This document shows positions 33,406 through 44,202 of a DNA stretch of 64,000 nucleotides, piece by piece. The notes beneath the pieces were generated by a model. That model was given only the letters and a program-made list of their open reading frames with translations. It did no database searches and had not been told where the DNA came from. Source of the DNA: Colocasia esculenta (taxonomy: Eukaryota > Streptophyta > Magnoliopsida > Alismatales > Araceae); contig CM024759.1 in the NCBI GenBank assembly GCA_014218235.1, positions 8,758,712-8,822,711 of the forward strand, given 5' to 3'. How positions within the stretch are numbered: position 1 is the first letter of the stretch; each line of letters starts with the position of its first letter. A program made the translations under genes and the position numbers.

Positions 33406-34125
33406 CCTCATCTTGGATCATCTTCAGGAAGCTGTCCTTCTGCGCTGATCGGATAACAGTGGGGAACCCCCACTCTGCACCGTCCCGACGCCGGACAAAG
33501 AACAACCTGTCCATCCAACCTTTGTTGTTGGAATATTTTCCGGACAGTTGTATGTGCATCATGTCCGTTCGGTGCTTGGCGTAGTAGACGTTGCCCCCGA
33601 CGACCGCGAAGCAGAAAGCTTGAAATGTGCTCGGAACACATCCGCCGAGCCTCGAATCTGCTTGATTCTGCAAATGACCCCGAAGATGCAGATGTATCTC
33701 CATGTGTTTGGCGTCAGTTGGATCGGAGAGACTCCCCACTGGTTCAGTAGCACCTTCGCCACCTCCGACAACGGCAGACGGAGTCCCTCCTCCATATGAT
33801 CCACGAAGAGGGGAAGGCAACCTGATTTGTTCACCAGATATGACTCTCCTTCCTTCGCGTCAATAATCTTGTATTCGTCGCCGATACGAAAGCGCTCTCG
33901 GAGCCCGCTGTAGTGGCAGCATCGCGGCCCACCAGCCGCAGAGACGGTGACCCCACTCGCTCCGGCGACCGTAACCGCCTTCCCCTTACTTGCCATCGCC
34001 GTAAGTTGCGGAAGAGAACAGCAAGCAGGAGAAGGCATGAGGAAGAAGACGTCTGAGAGCTTGAAGGGGGCACGAAAGCTCTTAAATGAGGAAGCTCTGA
34101 GAAATTTTGAAGGCGTGGCTCCCAC
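33406..34125 (-). pseudogene. F antisense ORF, N-terminal part (gypsy-type transposon domain, Transposase_28-like)
   Basis: The likely start is the ATG at 33996 (MASKGKAVTVAGAS); an in-frame upstream Met exists at 34125. The core is HMEEGLRLPLSEVAKVLL, then NQWGVSPIQLTPNTWRYI and CIFGVIC, matching the putative gypsy-type transposon domain found in such antisense ORFs. A frame change near 33615 shifts to FAVVGGNVYYAKHR and KGWMDRLFFVRR. The frame reaches the solo LTR at 33400; removing the LTR and one CCTTG copy joins it to 30463. It is a separate minus-strand gene within F. Confidence 0.8.
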
Positions 34126-34435
34126 CTTCGCCCCTCTCTTCCCTTATAAGGAAATAGGGGCACGAAATTCGAAGCGGGCTAGAAGCGGTGTTTCCCCCCG
34201 CTCCAAGTCACTTCTCGGGTGCATCGCTGGTGACCGTTCGTCTGGAACGCGCGGCGTTCGTGGCTCGACACGACCCCCGCACTCATCACAAAAGCTCTGC
34301 GTTCGAGGGAAACCCCCAAACCATGCCGCCGTGCAGCTGTTCCGATCTCCAAGGATGATACCGCATTTAAAACGGAGATGACGCCCAGGCAGGCCGCCGC
34401 TCCCAACCGCTCCAGTTCCCGAACCGCTTGAGAGC

Positions 34436-34451
34436 ATGGGGGGGGGGCAAG
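34436..34451 (+). promoter_or_regulatory. F polypurine tract
   Basis: ATGGGGGGGGGGCAAG immediately precedes the 3' LTR start. It primes plus-strand DNA synthesis. Confidence 0.88.
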
Positions 34452-35286
34452 TGTGGTGGCCATTTCTAGCCACCATCGTGCACTGGGCCCATCGTGGCCC
34501 GACCCAGTCCGGCAGGCAAACGTGGCCCTACTGCAAGGCGTCACGATGTTTCAAAAGCAGCTTCGAGGATCCGTGTTCGGTTCCTGCATTTGGGTACCAG
34601 CGGGACCCAGAAACCGCCTCCGGACGCCTCCCAGCATGTTCGGACAAAAGCTCCTCTTTCCGAGCAGGGTCTGCTCGGCTTGCGCCGGAAACTCCTTCGG
34701 AACGGGCAGTACTTCCTTGTGTCTGGCAACTGGCAGCAAGCCATAATCCCGGACACCAAATACCGAACAGCAGGTCTGCCTCACCGAGCAGGCTACCTGT
34801 TCGGTACGTTCCTCTCCAGATGAATCTGAGCGGCCCTTCATCATCTAACGACAGTTACAACGGCTACGCCATGCGCGCCCCACGATCAAGTGGTGCGTTA
34901 ACTGCACAACTCCTCAACGGGCGCCTCAACGCATAACCCCCCGCAGAGGACGCTAACAGGCGCGCCCTTTGCGGCATTGATCAGGGACGTTCCGTCCCTC
35001 TCCCTCAGCACTCCAGCCTATAAAAGGCACTGGTAAGCCTCCATGCGGAGGTACGTGATCCAAGGTACCCTTGCTTACACAAGCCCTGTGCTCCACTCAC
35101 GAGAACTCCCTTTCTCTCACGTCCCTCGCTGACTTAAGCATCGGAGGGTTCTCCACGGTTCTTCAACCGGGCCCCCCTGATCCTGTTCTGGTTTTTGCAG
35201 ATCTTCGTCCGCTACCAACGACCGTCTTCTTCCCTCTCAAGTGTAGGCCCAGCGGATTTTGGCCCAAGCAAGAAAAAGCCTCCACA
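34452..35286 (+). repeat. F 3' LTR (835 bp)
   Basis: It runs from TGTGGTGGCC to CCTCCACA. U3 includes the segment shared with the 5' LTR. CTATAAAAG at 35018-35026 is a good TATA box, so transcription should start near 35050. The 5' copy lacks this part. Confidence 0.93.
35018..35026 (+). promoter_or_regulatory. TATA box in F 3' LTR
   Basis: CTATAAAAG stands about 30 bp before the expected R start, in the only LTR of F that keeps a promoter. Transcripts from it would run into the flanking DNA. Confidence 0.75.
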
Positions 35287-35291
35287 AGATT
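35287..35291. repeat. Target-site duplication, right copy (AGATT)
   Basis: Identical to 22179-22183 and directly after the LTR end. Confidence 0.95.
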
Positions 35292-35730
35292 TAATTATAT
35301 AAGGGGAGAGAGAGAGAGAAAATCGAGAATTATTGTCGAGAGATTTCACCACCTTTGTCTTTTTTACTTACGATTGTAGTATTATTTTTATAGGGCGAAA
35401 GGAGGGCAAAAAGTGTGGTCACAGCTCCGACACTCACGAACGGAGTTGTTGAGTTCTACCTCGTCTACGTTGGCCATACAGTGCACCCCCCCCCCCCCCC
35501 CCACACTCCATGTAGCTATCATAATTTTTTAGTCTTTCGCCATGATTCCTCATGTAGACGTGGGTGCATGGCAACTATTTAAACCTACATTCAATCTACT
35601 CCTTTGGATTGTCATAGACTGATCTATTGTACTAAGTTGATGTGATTATGGGACCTAGGTCAAACAGAGATGGACCAATTTGGGTCATACCCATCAAAGT
35701 TCATAAATGTCATATTAATACCTATTCCAA
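35292..35730. other. Intergenic DNA with GA repeat and C-run
   Basis: A short GAGAGA tract lies at 35306-35320 and a run of about 18 C at 35486-35503. No gene is recognised. Confidence 0.6.
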
Positions 35731-36350
35731 TTATTCGTATCTAGCGGATAATAAAATTTTCTCTTTATATATATATAAATGAATAGAATAATTATATTCT
35801 TCTAATTGCATAAACCAACGAATCCTTCTGCTATTTTGATCTTCTTTTTTATTTTTAATATAGTGATAAAGACCTTTGTTGTCTGTATTAATACTAAATT
35901 CTGCTGGTAGAAGCCAATGTTTGAAGTTCTTTACTGTTTTTAGAACTAGTAAAAACTCTTTTTCATAGGTTGAGTAATTGATTTCTGCTTTACTGAATTT
36001 TCCCGAAGTATAACCTACTACATCCTTTTGTTTTTCTATAGTGACTATTCTTACCCAGTAATATTGGCTTGCATCTGTTGAGACTGTCAATTTGTCAGTT
36101 TGTGTAGGGATAATAGTTTTAGAAATCTTTGTTATAATAGTTTTCAAGTATCGAATTTCATTATTTTCAGTGTTTGTATCGAGAAACTATTTTATTATGA
36201 TTTTTCTTGTATTTTTATTTTCAACATTAATTTATCTTGAAGATTTTTTGTTAATTCACTGAATCTAGGAATATATCTTCTTCCATAATTAAGTATTCTA
36301 ATAAAATTTTGTAGTTGTTTTAAAGTAGTGAAAGTATCAGGAAAACCTAT
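35731..36350 (-). pseudogene. Caulimovirid (endogenous pararetrovirus) RT/RNase H relic
   Basis: On the minus strand the RT thumb comes first (near 36330-36240: LKQLQNFIRILNYGRRYIP, FSELTKNLQDKL). After a stop near 36190 the RNase H follows: LTVSTDASQYYW, VVGYTSGKFSKAEINYS, YEKEFLLVLKTVKNFKHW and INTDNKGLYHYI, then RRIRWFMQLEEYNYSI. The D-E-D pattern and the connection block fit Caulimoviridae rather than Ty3/gypsy; a metavirus-like origin is less likely. The sequence is AT-rich, and stops plus loss of all other genes make it a dead integrated copy. Genus cannot be told. Confidence 0.72.
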
Positions 36351-38210
36351 ATATATATATATATATTGGGCTGATTAGAAATAACCCACAATCTTCATAT
36401 ATCATATATATATAGAAAAAAAAACTAATTATTCGCATTCTCTCTGGAATGGGCGGCACCCACCGGCCGGCCCTCATCACGGGCAACAAATCGCTCTCCT
36501 TACTTAGCATACATAAATATCCTATGATTTCGTGCAACCTTCTCTTCGCCTTGGCGTGCCCCGGGGTTCTCTATGCAGGCTAACTCCCACTAGTTTTTTT
36601 TTTTTTTTGGGGGTTAACCCAGTGCTATTCCCACTAGTTTTTTTTGGTACTACAGCCAATTAAATGGCAAAAATCACTGGCTGGCCAACCTATAAACCCA
36701 CGCGTCCAGGGATGCTGGGGGCTGGAATCAAAGGGGATGTCGAGATTCGAGACCATTCGTGTGGGATCTCCTGCGGCTGTTGTTTACTGGTTAATTTGCG
36801 CGTCACATACGGACATATATGACAGGAGGATGGGTTGGTTGGATGGCGTCTTGAATTCGTTCACAATGGCAATGTATAATAAACTAAGATTGTCCGCATG
36901 TGAGGTGGACTTCGTGCTTAATTAATGATATTTTAGTTTTGTTAGATTGCTTCTCAAATTTAAAAGTACGGGAATAGTTTAAGATGTTCCTTAATTTGTT
37001 TGCATGATGATTTAAGCGTTAGAAATTATATATAGATAGATAGATAGATGGATACTCCTGGTATTTATTTTTCTAATCACAAAGATGTTACACTTACTTG
37101 ACTATAATCCTATATGTACGCCACACTGTCATCTATTAGTTATAATACTTTTAAAAATTATCATTGCCATCACCTGCATCATGTTGACGTGTATAACTCG
37201 AGTACTGCTCAGATCTAACCAAGATTAGTTACAAAAGTCTAACCTAGCCTCAAAATATAAAATTTAAAATGATCTCTAATATCTAGTACCTTTAGTTATT
37301 TTAAAAATATAAAAAGATAAATTAATTAATAATTTCTGACTGTAACAGAGAAAGTCCTTTACTACAATAAAATAATTTAACGTATATTGTAATAGATGAT
37401 AATATTTATTGTAATGAATTCTAGTTCTGTCAGAGACGAAAAAATAAGTCAAATATCTAATAAAGATTTCTAATTAATTTACTCAATATAAAATCTCTAT
37501 CACTTTCTCACAAAGATGACTCAGCACTATCAAAACCCTCTTGCAATCTCACACTCTTTCTGCGTACGTAGCTGCAAATTATAAGACGACAGAACAAGTA
37601 CTAGAAAATGTGAATTTTTCTTTTCTTTTTTTTCATTAGAGACATGAGCCAACAACAACTAATCTAAGATTCGAAACTCGAGACCCTACCCACCCTCCCT
37701 ACGGTCCGGACCTTTTAAATCCTGAAAAAGAACAACTTTCAAATCTTCATAAATCGCCTAGCCAAAACTCCGCAGGATCGATCCTGCGCACGCCTGGTGT
37801 GCTTAGTGGGATCCCCAAATCGTTGGGCCACTCTTGCGCACAATAAATATGAAATCTTATTACATTCACTCACTCTCCTCCACCAGGGAAATCAAGAAGC
37901 CAAGCGCAGGCGATAATCTAATGCTTGTCGGCCAGCCGAACGATGAGTACTAGTGGTATCTCGTCCATGGAGGAGTGATTGATATGTACTTTTTCTGCAA
38001 ATAGTGTGGCTCAGCACATGCCCATCGGCGATCAGTTGGTGATGGCGACCACAACAATAATTCAACTACGTACGTCTCTAAAGCAGACTTTGCTGCGCTG
38101 CCTTCGTGACATGGGCGCGCACGGGATCAAAGTGAACGTTGTGGAGTGGAGAACTATCGACTCTTATAATTACTCGCGGGATATATATAGTTCAAGTCAT
38201 ACGTCGTGAG
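36351..38210. other. AT-rich intergenic DNA
   Basis: It holds TA repeats (36348-36366), a GATA microsatellite (37034-37050), and two copies of CCCACTAGTTTTTTTT (near 36587 and 36631) separated by 44 bp. No coding sequence is supported; the longer open frames show no family resemblance. Confidence 0.6.
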
Positions 38211-39365
38211 ATTACTATCCGGCTTGGTCGGATGGTAATCTTCACTCTTAGACAATTGGATATAATACAAATAATCAACTTCTTATTTTATTCATAATCA
38301 AATCACTAACATTTATTACATCTACTAATCAAAGTCACTAAATAACATCCAATGACACTTTACATTGAATAGACTAAGAGCAACTAACTAAACTATACAC
38401 TACTACTATGTTAAGACACTAGCATACTGTTCAACGCCATGTTGTTCATCAGATTACTCGTTCACTCTTGACCATCCCAATCAGCTTGTGTGTCTTCTTC
38501 ATTAGACTCAATTGAAATAGATAGAGTAGTACTTGATGAGTGAAATGCCCAATAAAATATATATCTCTTTAATCAAGTATGCTTTAAGTAATTAACATCT
38601 TAACAGGCAGAGTAACTATAATAATAATGCATGAGCAAGACGATATCAAGAGCAAGAACATGATGATATCGAATAATAACTTGCAAGAGCACATGAACAT
38701 GTAACAAGTGTAAAGAGATAGACTTGGCTATTATCAAGAGTAAACATGTACAAGTCAAATCAAATAATATCATATCAAGCACTTTTCACGAGATAATTAT
38801 CTTAACTAAATCAAGCAAGTCAAATACTCGAATGTAATGTCAGACAACCTGACCAATAAACTTCCACGGGCACATGCTCTTTTGGATATTCCTCCCAAGA
38901 CTAGATCGGACCCTATCATTAGCAGACATTGGTTGTGGATCAACGATCCCATGTAATATCTATACAATTAGTCAATAGCCATAGAGTTCTAAGAAATAAA
39001 TGAGAAGGGTAAATAAGTAGATGAGATTATCATAGAAGAGAGAGAAAATATGAGGAGGAGAGATAAGATGAGAGTTTTTGAATTATTCAGAAACATACAA
39101 GGGACATGCATATTGGAAACAGTTTAAAAAAGAGCACGAGTAACGACAATAAAATGGCATTCTTGGATACTGACAATATAGGGTAAATGTGGTCTACCCT
39201 CTAGCCGTGATGAGAAGACGGTCCGGGTGCAGGGCAGGTTGATACTAAGAATGCAGGCCCCAATGCAACTGCATTTAGAATGCAGGTGTTAGAGTACAGG
39301 TTGCGTTTACAATCAGAGATAGTAGGCTAGTCGGAACATGTCGTACAGGTCCGTCATGGTTCTAG
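38211..39365 (-). repeat. Decayed LTR related to the solo LTR at 30469
   Basis: Landmarks occur in the same order and spacing as in 30469-33400: sequence like AATCAAGTATGCTTTAAGT with the start of the GCATGA block, then CTCCCAAGACTAGATCGGACC, compared with CTCCCAAGGACCAGACCGGG in the solo LTR. Overall identity looks low, and both ends are unclear. It would share the minus orientation. Confidence 0.5.
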
Positions 39366-39372
39366 GTTGTCA

Positions 39373-40232
39373 CTACAAGAAAAAGTGGAATTTGAGACCC
39401 AATACTTCGATCACTATTCGGTCTGAGATCTGAGACAAAATAGTGACTGAAATTATTCGGTCACTGATACTTGCATTTAGTGACCGAAATATCTTCGGTA
39501 GTGACCGAAAATATTCGGTCGTAAATTTTAAGACTTAATATGCCAAGTACTTTTTATATAGCGACTAAACTTTTTCGGTCACAGTTTGGTCTATGATTGG
39601 AGACCGAATAGTGACCGATTATAATCAATCTCTAACTTCTCTTCTTTGGCCCCGTTGGGCCTGAAACTTGGCGACCGAACATTCATCAGTCATTATTTGG
39701 TCTCAGGTTTGAGACCGAATAGTAACCAATTTTAATTAGTTGCTAATTTATTATGTTTGGCGGCGTTGGTTTAGGGTGTTTGCGACCGACATTTTTTGGT
39801 CACAGATTGGAGACTGAATTGTGACGATCACAGTTCCATCGCAAATGGTTGCAGTCTTTGAGACTGAATAGAGACAGAATAATTCGGTCGCTATTTTTAC
39901 GCTTCCCCCTCCTCTCGATGTTCTTCTTCTCGTCTCTCTCTCTCTCTTCCATCTCTTTCTCTCGCTCTCTCACTAGACTGACTGGCTGACTGCCGTCGTC
40001 ACTCCGATCGCCACCGTCGTCGCGCCCGTGGGAGCCCGCGCCGCTGTTGCGCTCTTGTTCACCACCGGAGTCGCACTCGTGAGAGCCGCCGTCGTCGCAC
40101 CAATGGGAGCCATTGTCGCTGCCATCGTGCTCGTCAGCGTCACCTCCGACGGTAAGCTTTCTCTCTATCTCTCTCTCTCTTACGCAATATTGATGGGGGC
40201 TATTAGGGGAGGGGGTACCCGGCGAGGGTGGG

Positions 40233-40263
<31 letters not shown>

Positions 40264-40268
40264 GGGGG
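39373..40268 (+). mobile_element. CACTA (En/Spm-type) transposon terminus 1
   Basis: CACTACAAGAAAAA at 39373 is the canonical CACTA end. The next 520 bp carry repeated subterminal motifs in both directions (TTCGGTCACTA and TAGTGACCGAA, at least eight). A CT-rich leader (39930-39975) and a GC-rich exon-like stretch (40000-40140) follow. The reverse end is not present, so only the 5' part survives or the rest is displaced. The right part contains a GT repeat and a 22-base G run (40247-40268). Confidence 0.78.
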
Positions 40269-40287
40269 CACTACAAGAGAAAGCGAT

Positions 40288-42368
40288 TGTAATATCCTAA
40301 ATGTTCGAATCGTAGTTTATCGGGTTTGGGGGCCAGTGTGTCGCCCATTAGTTGAGCATGTATGTGTACATGTATGTTTGATGCTTTGTGTAGCAGGGTG
40401 TAAGGCTGGAGGGTTGGAAAATTCCAGCCCAACAGACCTCTGGTGCGTCCATTAAGAACGCGACCAACACAGGCGTCGCGATTCTTCATGAACGCGACCA
40501 CCTGCTACGTCACGATTCAATCGCCGCCTTCTGAGTGCACGTCTGCATGAGCGCCGCGTGTCGCATGCAGGGGCATCGGGGCTTAATTGCGATGATGGGG
40601 TACATCGCGTTTTAAACGCGACAGCCCAATACATCGCAATTTAGCCTCTATGTGTTTTGGGCCTCTACCCTTGGCTGAAGAGTGCAGTTGCAATGTTCAG
40701 CTGAAGGGGAGGTTTTCTAGGGTTTTGCTGACGATTTTGTGTGTGTTGTTGTCCGTTCGGCGTGGTTCTGGCGTGAGGAGGTGCTTCGGAGCGCAGAGAA
40801 CGCTTGGGCAACGTTGGTTTTGCGTTTCTTCCACTAGTAGGGGAACTTTCTCCTTGTTTTGGTTTTATGGCTTGTGTGGATTAGGTTAGAGGTATTTCAA
40901 GTGTGGATTAGCTTATAAATGGTAGCAAGCATGTTTAGAGTATCATGTGAATGGTTTTTTCCTACTTTACAAGCTTGTATAGTCGTTTGGTGTGATTTTC
41001 GGAATGAGAAAACAAGGTAGGTTTCTTCTGTCTGAAAGGCGATGGATCCAAATGTCACGTTTTGTGAATGCGACGACCTATCCAGTCGCGATTCAGACTT
41101 TAAGGCGACAGGTTGGTCTGTCACAATTTAAGCTTCAATTGGCGTCCACTGTGTTGGTCACGATTTAGAATGTGGCCACCCGAGCTATGGAGTTCTGTGG
41201 CCAGTCTGTATACTTTCTGTTGTGCATTGCTTGCACAGTGTTGGTTAAGCAATTTAGGGCATGCAAGGGGTGTGTTGGCTTATATCGTGATTGGAAACAT
41301 CGGGTTTGCTTGGATATGTGTGCATAACAAGTTGGGTTGTTTAACGCCTTCTGTGGTTACCTCTCAAGTCGGATACCCCAGGTTCATTGTGAGCCAAGCA
41401 TAGGGTGCTCGGGTTTGTCCTGATACGGTGTGTACTGTCGAGGTTTGTGTTGTCTTCCTAGACACTCTCACTCTTGAGTTTGAGTTGTACGTCCGGCTGA
41501 GAGAAAGATGATAGTGGGTAGCGACGTGTGTTTGTGGGTGTGCAGTCGCTTGTAGCGCACTCGTGGTTGGGGGACGGACACCGGTAGACGTACTGGTCCC
41601 TAGCTAGTCCTGTTTTCCAGTGCCTCACTTTAGGGAGCTCGGGCCGGAGTCCCTAAAGGCACCAGGCTTGGGCCTGCAGTGGTGTTGGTTGGTCTCCACA
41701 GTTCTTGTCCTTGTTGAGGTGGAGCGGCATTTAGACCTTTAGTCTGTGGCTGCGAGGCTGAGAGGTAGTCTTGTGTGGTTTGTCTGGGTCAGTGGCTGGT
41801 GTCGCGAACCAGTTCTCGTGACTCGTGTGCGGCATGCCCTTCTTTAGCTTGTACACGTGTACGTGGTTTACCGTTTATTTAATTATAGTTGTAGTACCAA
41901 GCATAGGTAGTGTTACCTTTTAATTGAATATAAGTCTTTTCTATATTATACGCTTGTTTATCGTTCTCTTGGCTTTTGGGGAGTTGCACTACTGAGCCAG
42001 TGACTTGTGAGGCCTTCTTCCAAGTGAAGGAGAGCAGGAGGGTTCTCATCCTTCTTCCAGTTCAGGACCGCACCGTAGCGGAGTCGGGCCTATGCCACCA
42101 GCAAAGTAATTTTCCTTTTGTTGTGCCTTGGAGGTTTTTGTCCTAGGAAATTGTACTTTGTACTTTGACTTTGGTTCAGAACTTGATATGTACATTTCAT
42201 ATGAATATGTGTAAGATATGGAATCTCATATATGTTTAGCGCATTCTTTTATATTTCCACGGACATGTGTGTGTTGATATCCCTTGCGAGGCTTCGGCCG
42301 GTTCACGAGATGGAGTCAGGTCAAGCTCGTTATTGCTTTAACGGGTTTGGACGACAAGGACCGTCACA
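40288..42368 (+). repeat. Old LTR of the element C family (2081 bp)
   Basis: It starts TGTAATATCC and ends GACCGTCACA. It is collinear with the C LTRs: GGTTACCTCTC, GAGTTGTACGTCCGGCTGAG and CCCTTGCGAGGCTTCGGCC occur in order. The U3 part (40430-40640) carries ACGCGACC/GTCGCGATT motifs that the C LTRs lack. The 5-bp flanks (GCGAT and ATGGC) do not match, so it is not a simple insertion with an intact duplication. Confidence 0.8.
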
Positions 42369-42626
42369 ATGGCATTACCGACGGCAATATTCAGTTGGTA
42401 ATGCCGTCGGAAATTCTGACAGAAGAAGTTGACATCGGACTATCCGTCAGAGTTTCTGACGGAAAGTAATCTGTCAGAAATTCCATCGATATTAACGACA
42501 TATTTTATTTTGTTGAAAAAAACCGTCAGACATTCCGACGGAATTTCGACAAAAATTTTATCGTCGGAAATGCCGTCGGCAAATCCCCACTTTTCCCCCT
42601 CTCACCTTGCTCTCAAAATCCACTTC

Positions 42627-42627
<1 letters not shown>

Positions 42628-42723
<96 letters not shown>
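42628..42723. repeat. (CT)n microsatellite, about 48 units
   Basis: An uninterrupted CT dinucleotide run. It produces long spurious Leu/Ser, Arg/Glu frames on both strands. A C-run of about 25 bases lies nearby (42858-42882). Confidence 0.97.
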
Positions 42724-42725
<2 letters not shown>

Positions 42726-43005
42726 CTCCGGTGGGATGCGACTGACGCCAACACCTCCTCCGCCTGCACGACGAACTCCACCGCCTCGCTGGGACCTGCG
42801 TCGTGACGCCGCGACCTGTGATGCCGTCTCTTCCTCCACCGATCACAGATACGACCTCCCCCCCCCCCCCCCCCCCCCCCCCGCTCCCCGCCGCCATTGC
42901 CCCTCCCCCTCCTATGCCCTCCTCCTCCGCCGTTGTCCCTCCCTCCCTCCCTGCGCCCTGTCGCTGCCACCACCCACTGAGACGGCCCCTCCTCCTGCAC
43001 CAAAT

Positions 43006-44202
43006 AGATAATTATATTTTTTATTTTCTTGTAAAAATTATTGTTTGGAAAACTTTTTTCTTACCAATATATTTTAAGGTTTAGGGTTATATATTTTTCA
43101 AGCAACCAAACGAATCCTTAATTGTTCAAGGATTACATTATTAGAATTATCATATGCAAACATAATGTGAGCATTGGTGGATGCCATCCCTTAGCATCCT
43201 CCTCAGTTGTGTTTGGAAATATGGCGAGTCACATATGAGATACGTTATGGTTAGTTATATCTTCTCGTCATATGAAGATAAATGCGAAGCTAAGGATAAA
43301 AGTGCAACCAACTAACCATAGTTGTTAAGGTTCCCATGGCATTCCTGGGTTTCTTGAGTGCCTAAGCGCTTAGGTGCCCACCTAGTTTAGGCACCTAATT
43401 AAGGTGATGTCTAATATGATATATCTCTCTTATATGGAATTTAAGTATTTAAAGTTATATAATGTATGAATAATTAAAAAACAATAAAAATATTAATATG
43501 ACATTATAATGAAAATTAGAACATAACGTTCGGTAAAAAATATTAAAAGCATCATATATTTATATGGTTGTTGAAAAATTAGGCTTTTTTACATTTAATG
43601 ATTGTGAGAAGGCTTTGCAACCATATGCTCCTTCCTCTTCTCCAACTAGTTGCTGATGCGATAAAAAATTAGAACGAGTCTTGAAAGCATCCAAAGGTTA
43701 GTGAAACCACAACCATACCTAACATACTATATAACATTAGAATGCTCTGAGTCTAGCTTCTTTTATGGATGTTTTGCCCAATTTTCATGTAGTATTTCGA
43801 GGTTATTAGGTGTTCTCCTACGACCTATCCAACTAGGGTTTCTGATGTAACGACTTGATTCTTAATACTCAAAGGTAGGTCTTCTCGGAGGCAAACTCTA
43901 ATTAAACTCTTCTATGCTAGCATCCATGTGATAGATTATGCTTATACTTTTTCCCTAATTTATATCTTACCATCTCAACGAATTAAATCCTATGGTATCA
44001 TAGTAGCTTCTGTTGCGTGAATCCCTTGCACTATCTTACAAGTTCTATATCTTTTTCTTAAGACATTTTCAAATTAAGTAGTCAACATAATATTGTTCCC
44101 ATTTAAGTCTAGTTTCAGCAGACACCTGTTTTGCTTATTTTCATGGAGTATTTTGAGAGTACGATGAGTTTAACCCGGACTATGTCAGATCTATGTAGAC
44201 TA
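43006..44202. other. AT-rich DNA without recognised genes
   Basis: A GCCTAAGCGCTTAGGTGC near-palindrome lies around 43360. No other structure was identified. It may be the interior of CACTA 2, but no transposase domain is readable. Confidence 0.5.

Larger units (their letters stand above)
22184..35286 (+). mobile_element. Ty3/gypsy Tat-lineage retrotransposon F (13.1 kb, complete ends)
   Basis: Both LTRs start TGTGGTGGCC, the 3' LTR ends CCTCCACA, and the whole is flanked by AGATT on both sides. The order is 5' LTR, primer site, gag-protease-RT-RNase H-second RNase H-integrase, then a long antisense ORF, polypurine tract and 3' LTR. RT before integrase is the gypsy order; a second, archaeal-type RNase H and an antisense ORF between pol and 3' LTR are known marks of the Tat group (RIRE2, Retand, Grande relatives). 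About 2.9 kb of its length is a later solo-LTR insertion. Several stops and shifts show it is defective. Confidence 0.93.
40269..43005 (+). mobile_element. CACTA transposon terminus 2, split by an LTR
   Basis: CACTACAAGAGAAAGCGAT at 40269-40287 is a second CACTA end in the same direction. It is cut by the LTR 40288-42368. Right of it come subterminal repeats based on CCGTCGGAAAT and TTCCGACGG (42369-42590), a different set from terminus 1. A CT microsatellite (42628-42723) and a GC-rich exon-like region follow, as in terminus 1. That the two flanks belong together is inferred from this architecture. Confidence 0.62.

Noticed and set aside
36644..36925. 93-codon frame in intergenic DNA
   Set aside because: No family resemblance, no support from neighbours, and length within chance expectation.
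40028..40300. 90-codon frame after CACTA terminus 1
   Set aside because: It is Ala/Val-rich from GC-rich sequence and runs into a GT repeat and G run; no transposase or exon similarity was seen.
42429..42806. Ser/Leu-repeat and Arg/Glu-repeat frames on both strands
   Set aside because: They are products of the (CT)n microsatellite.
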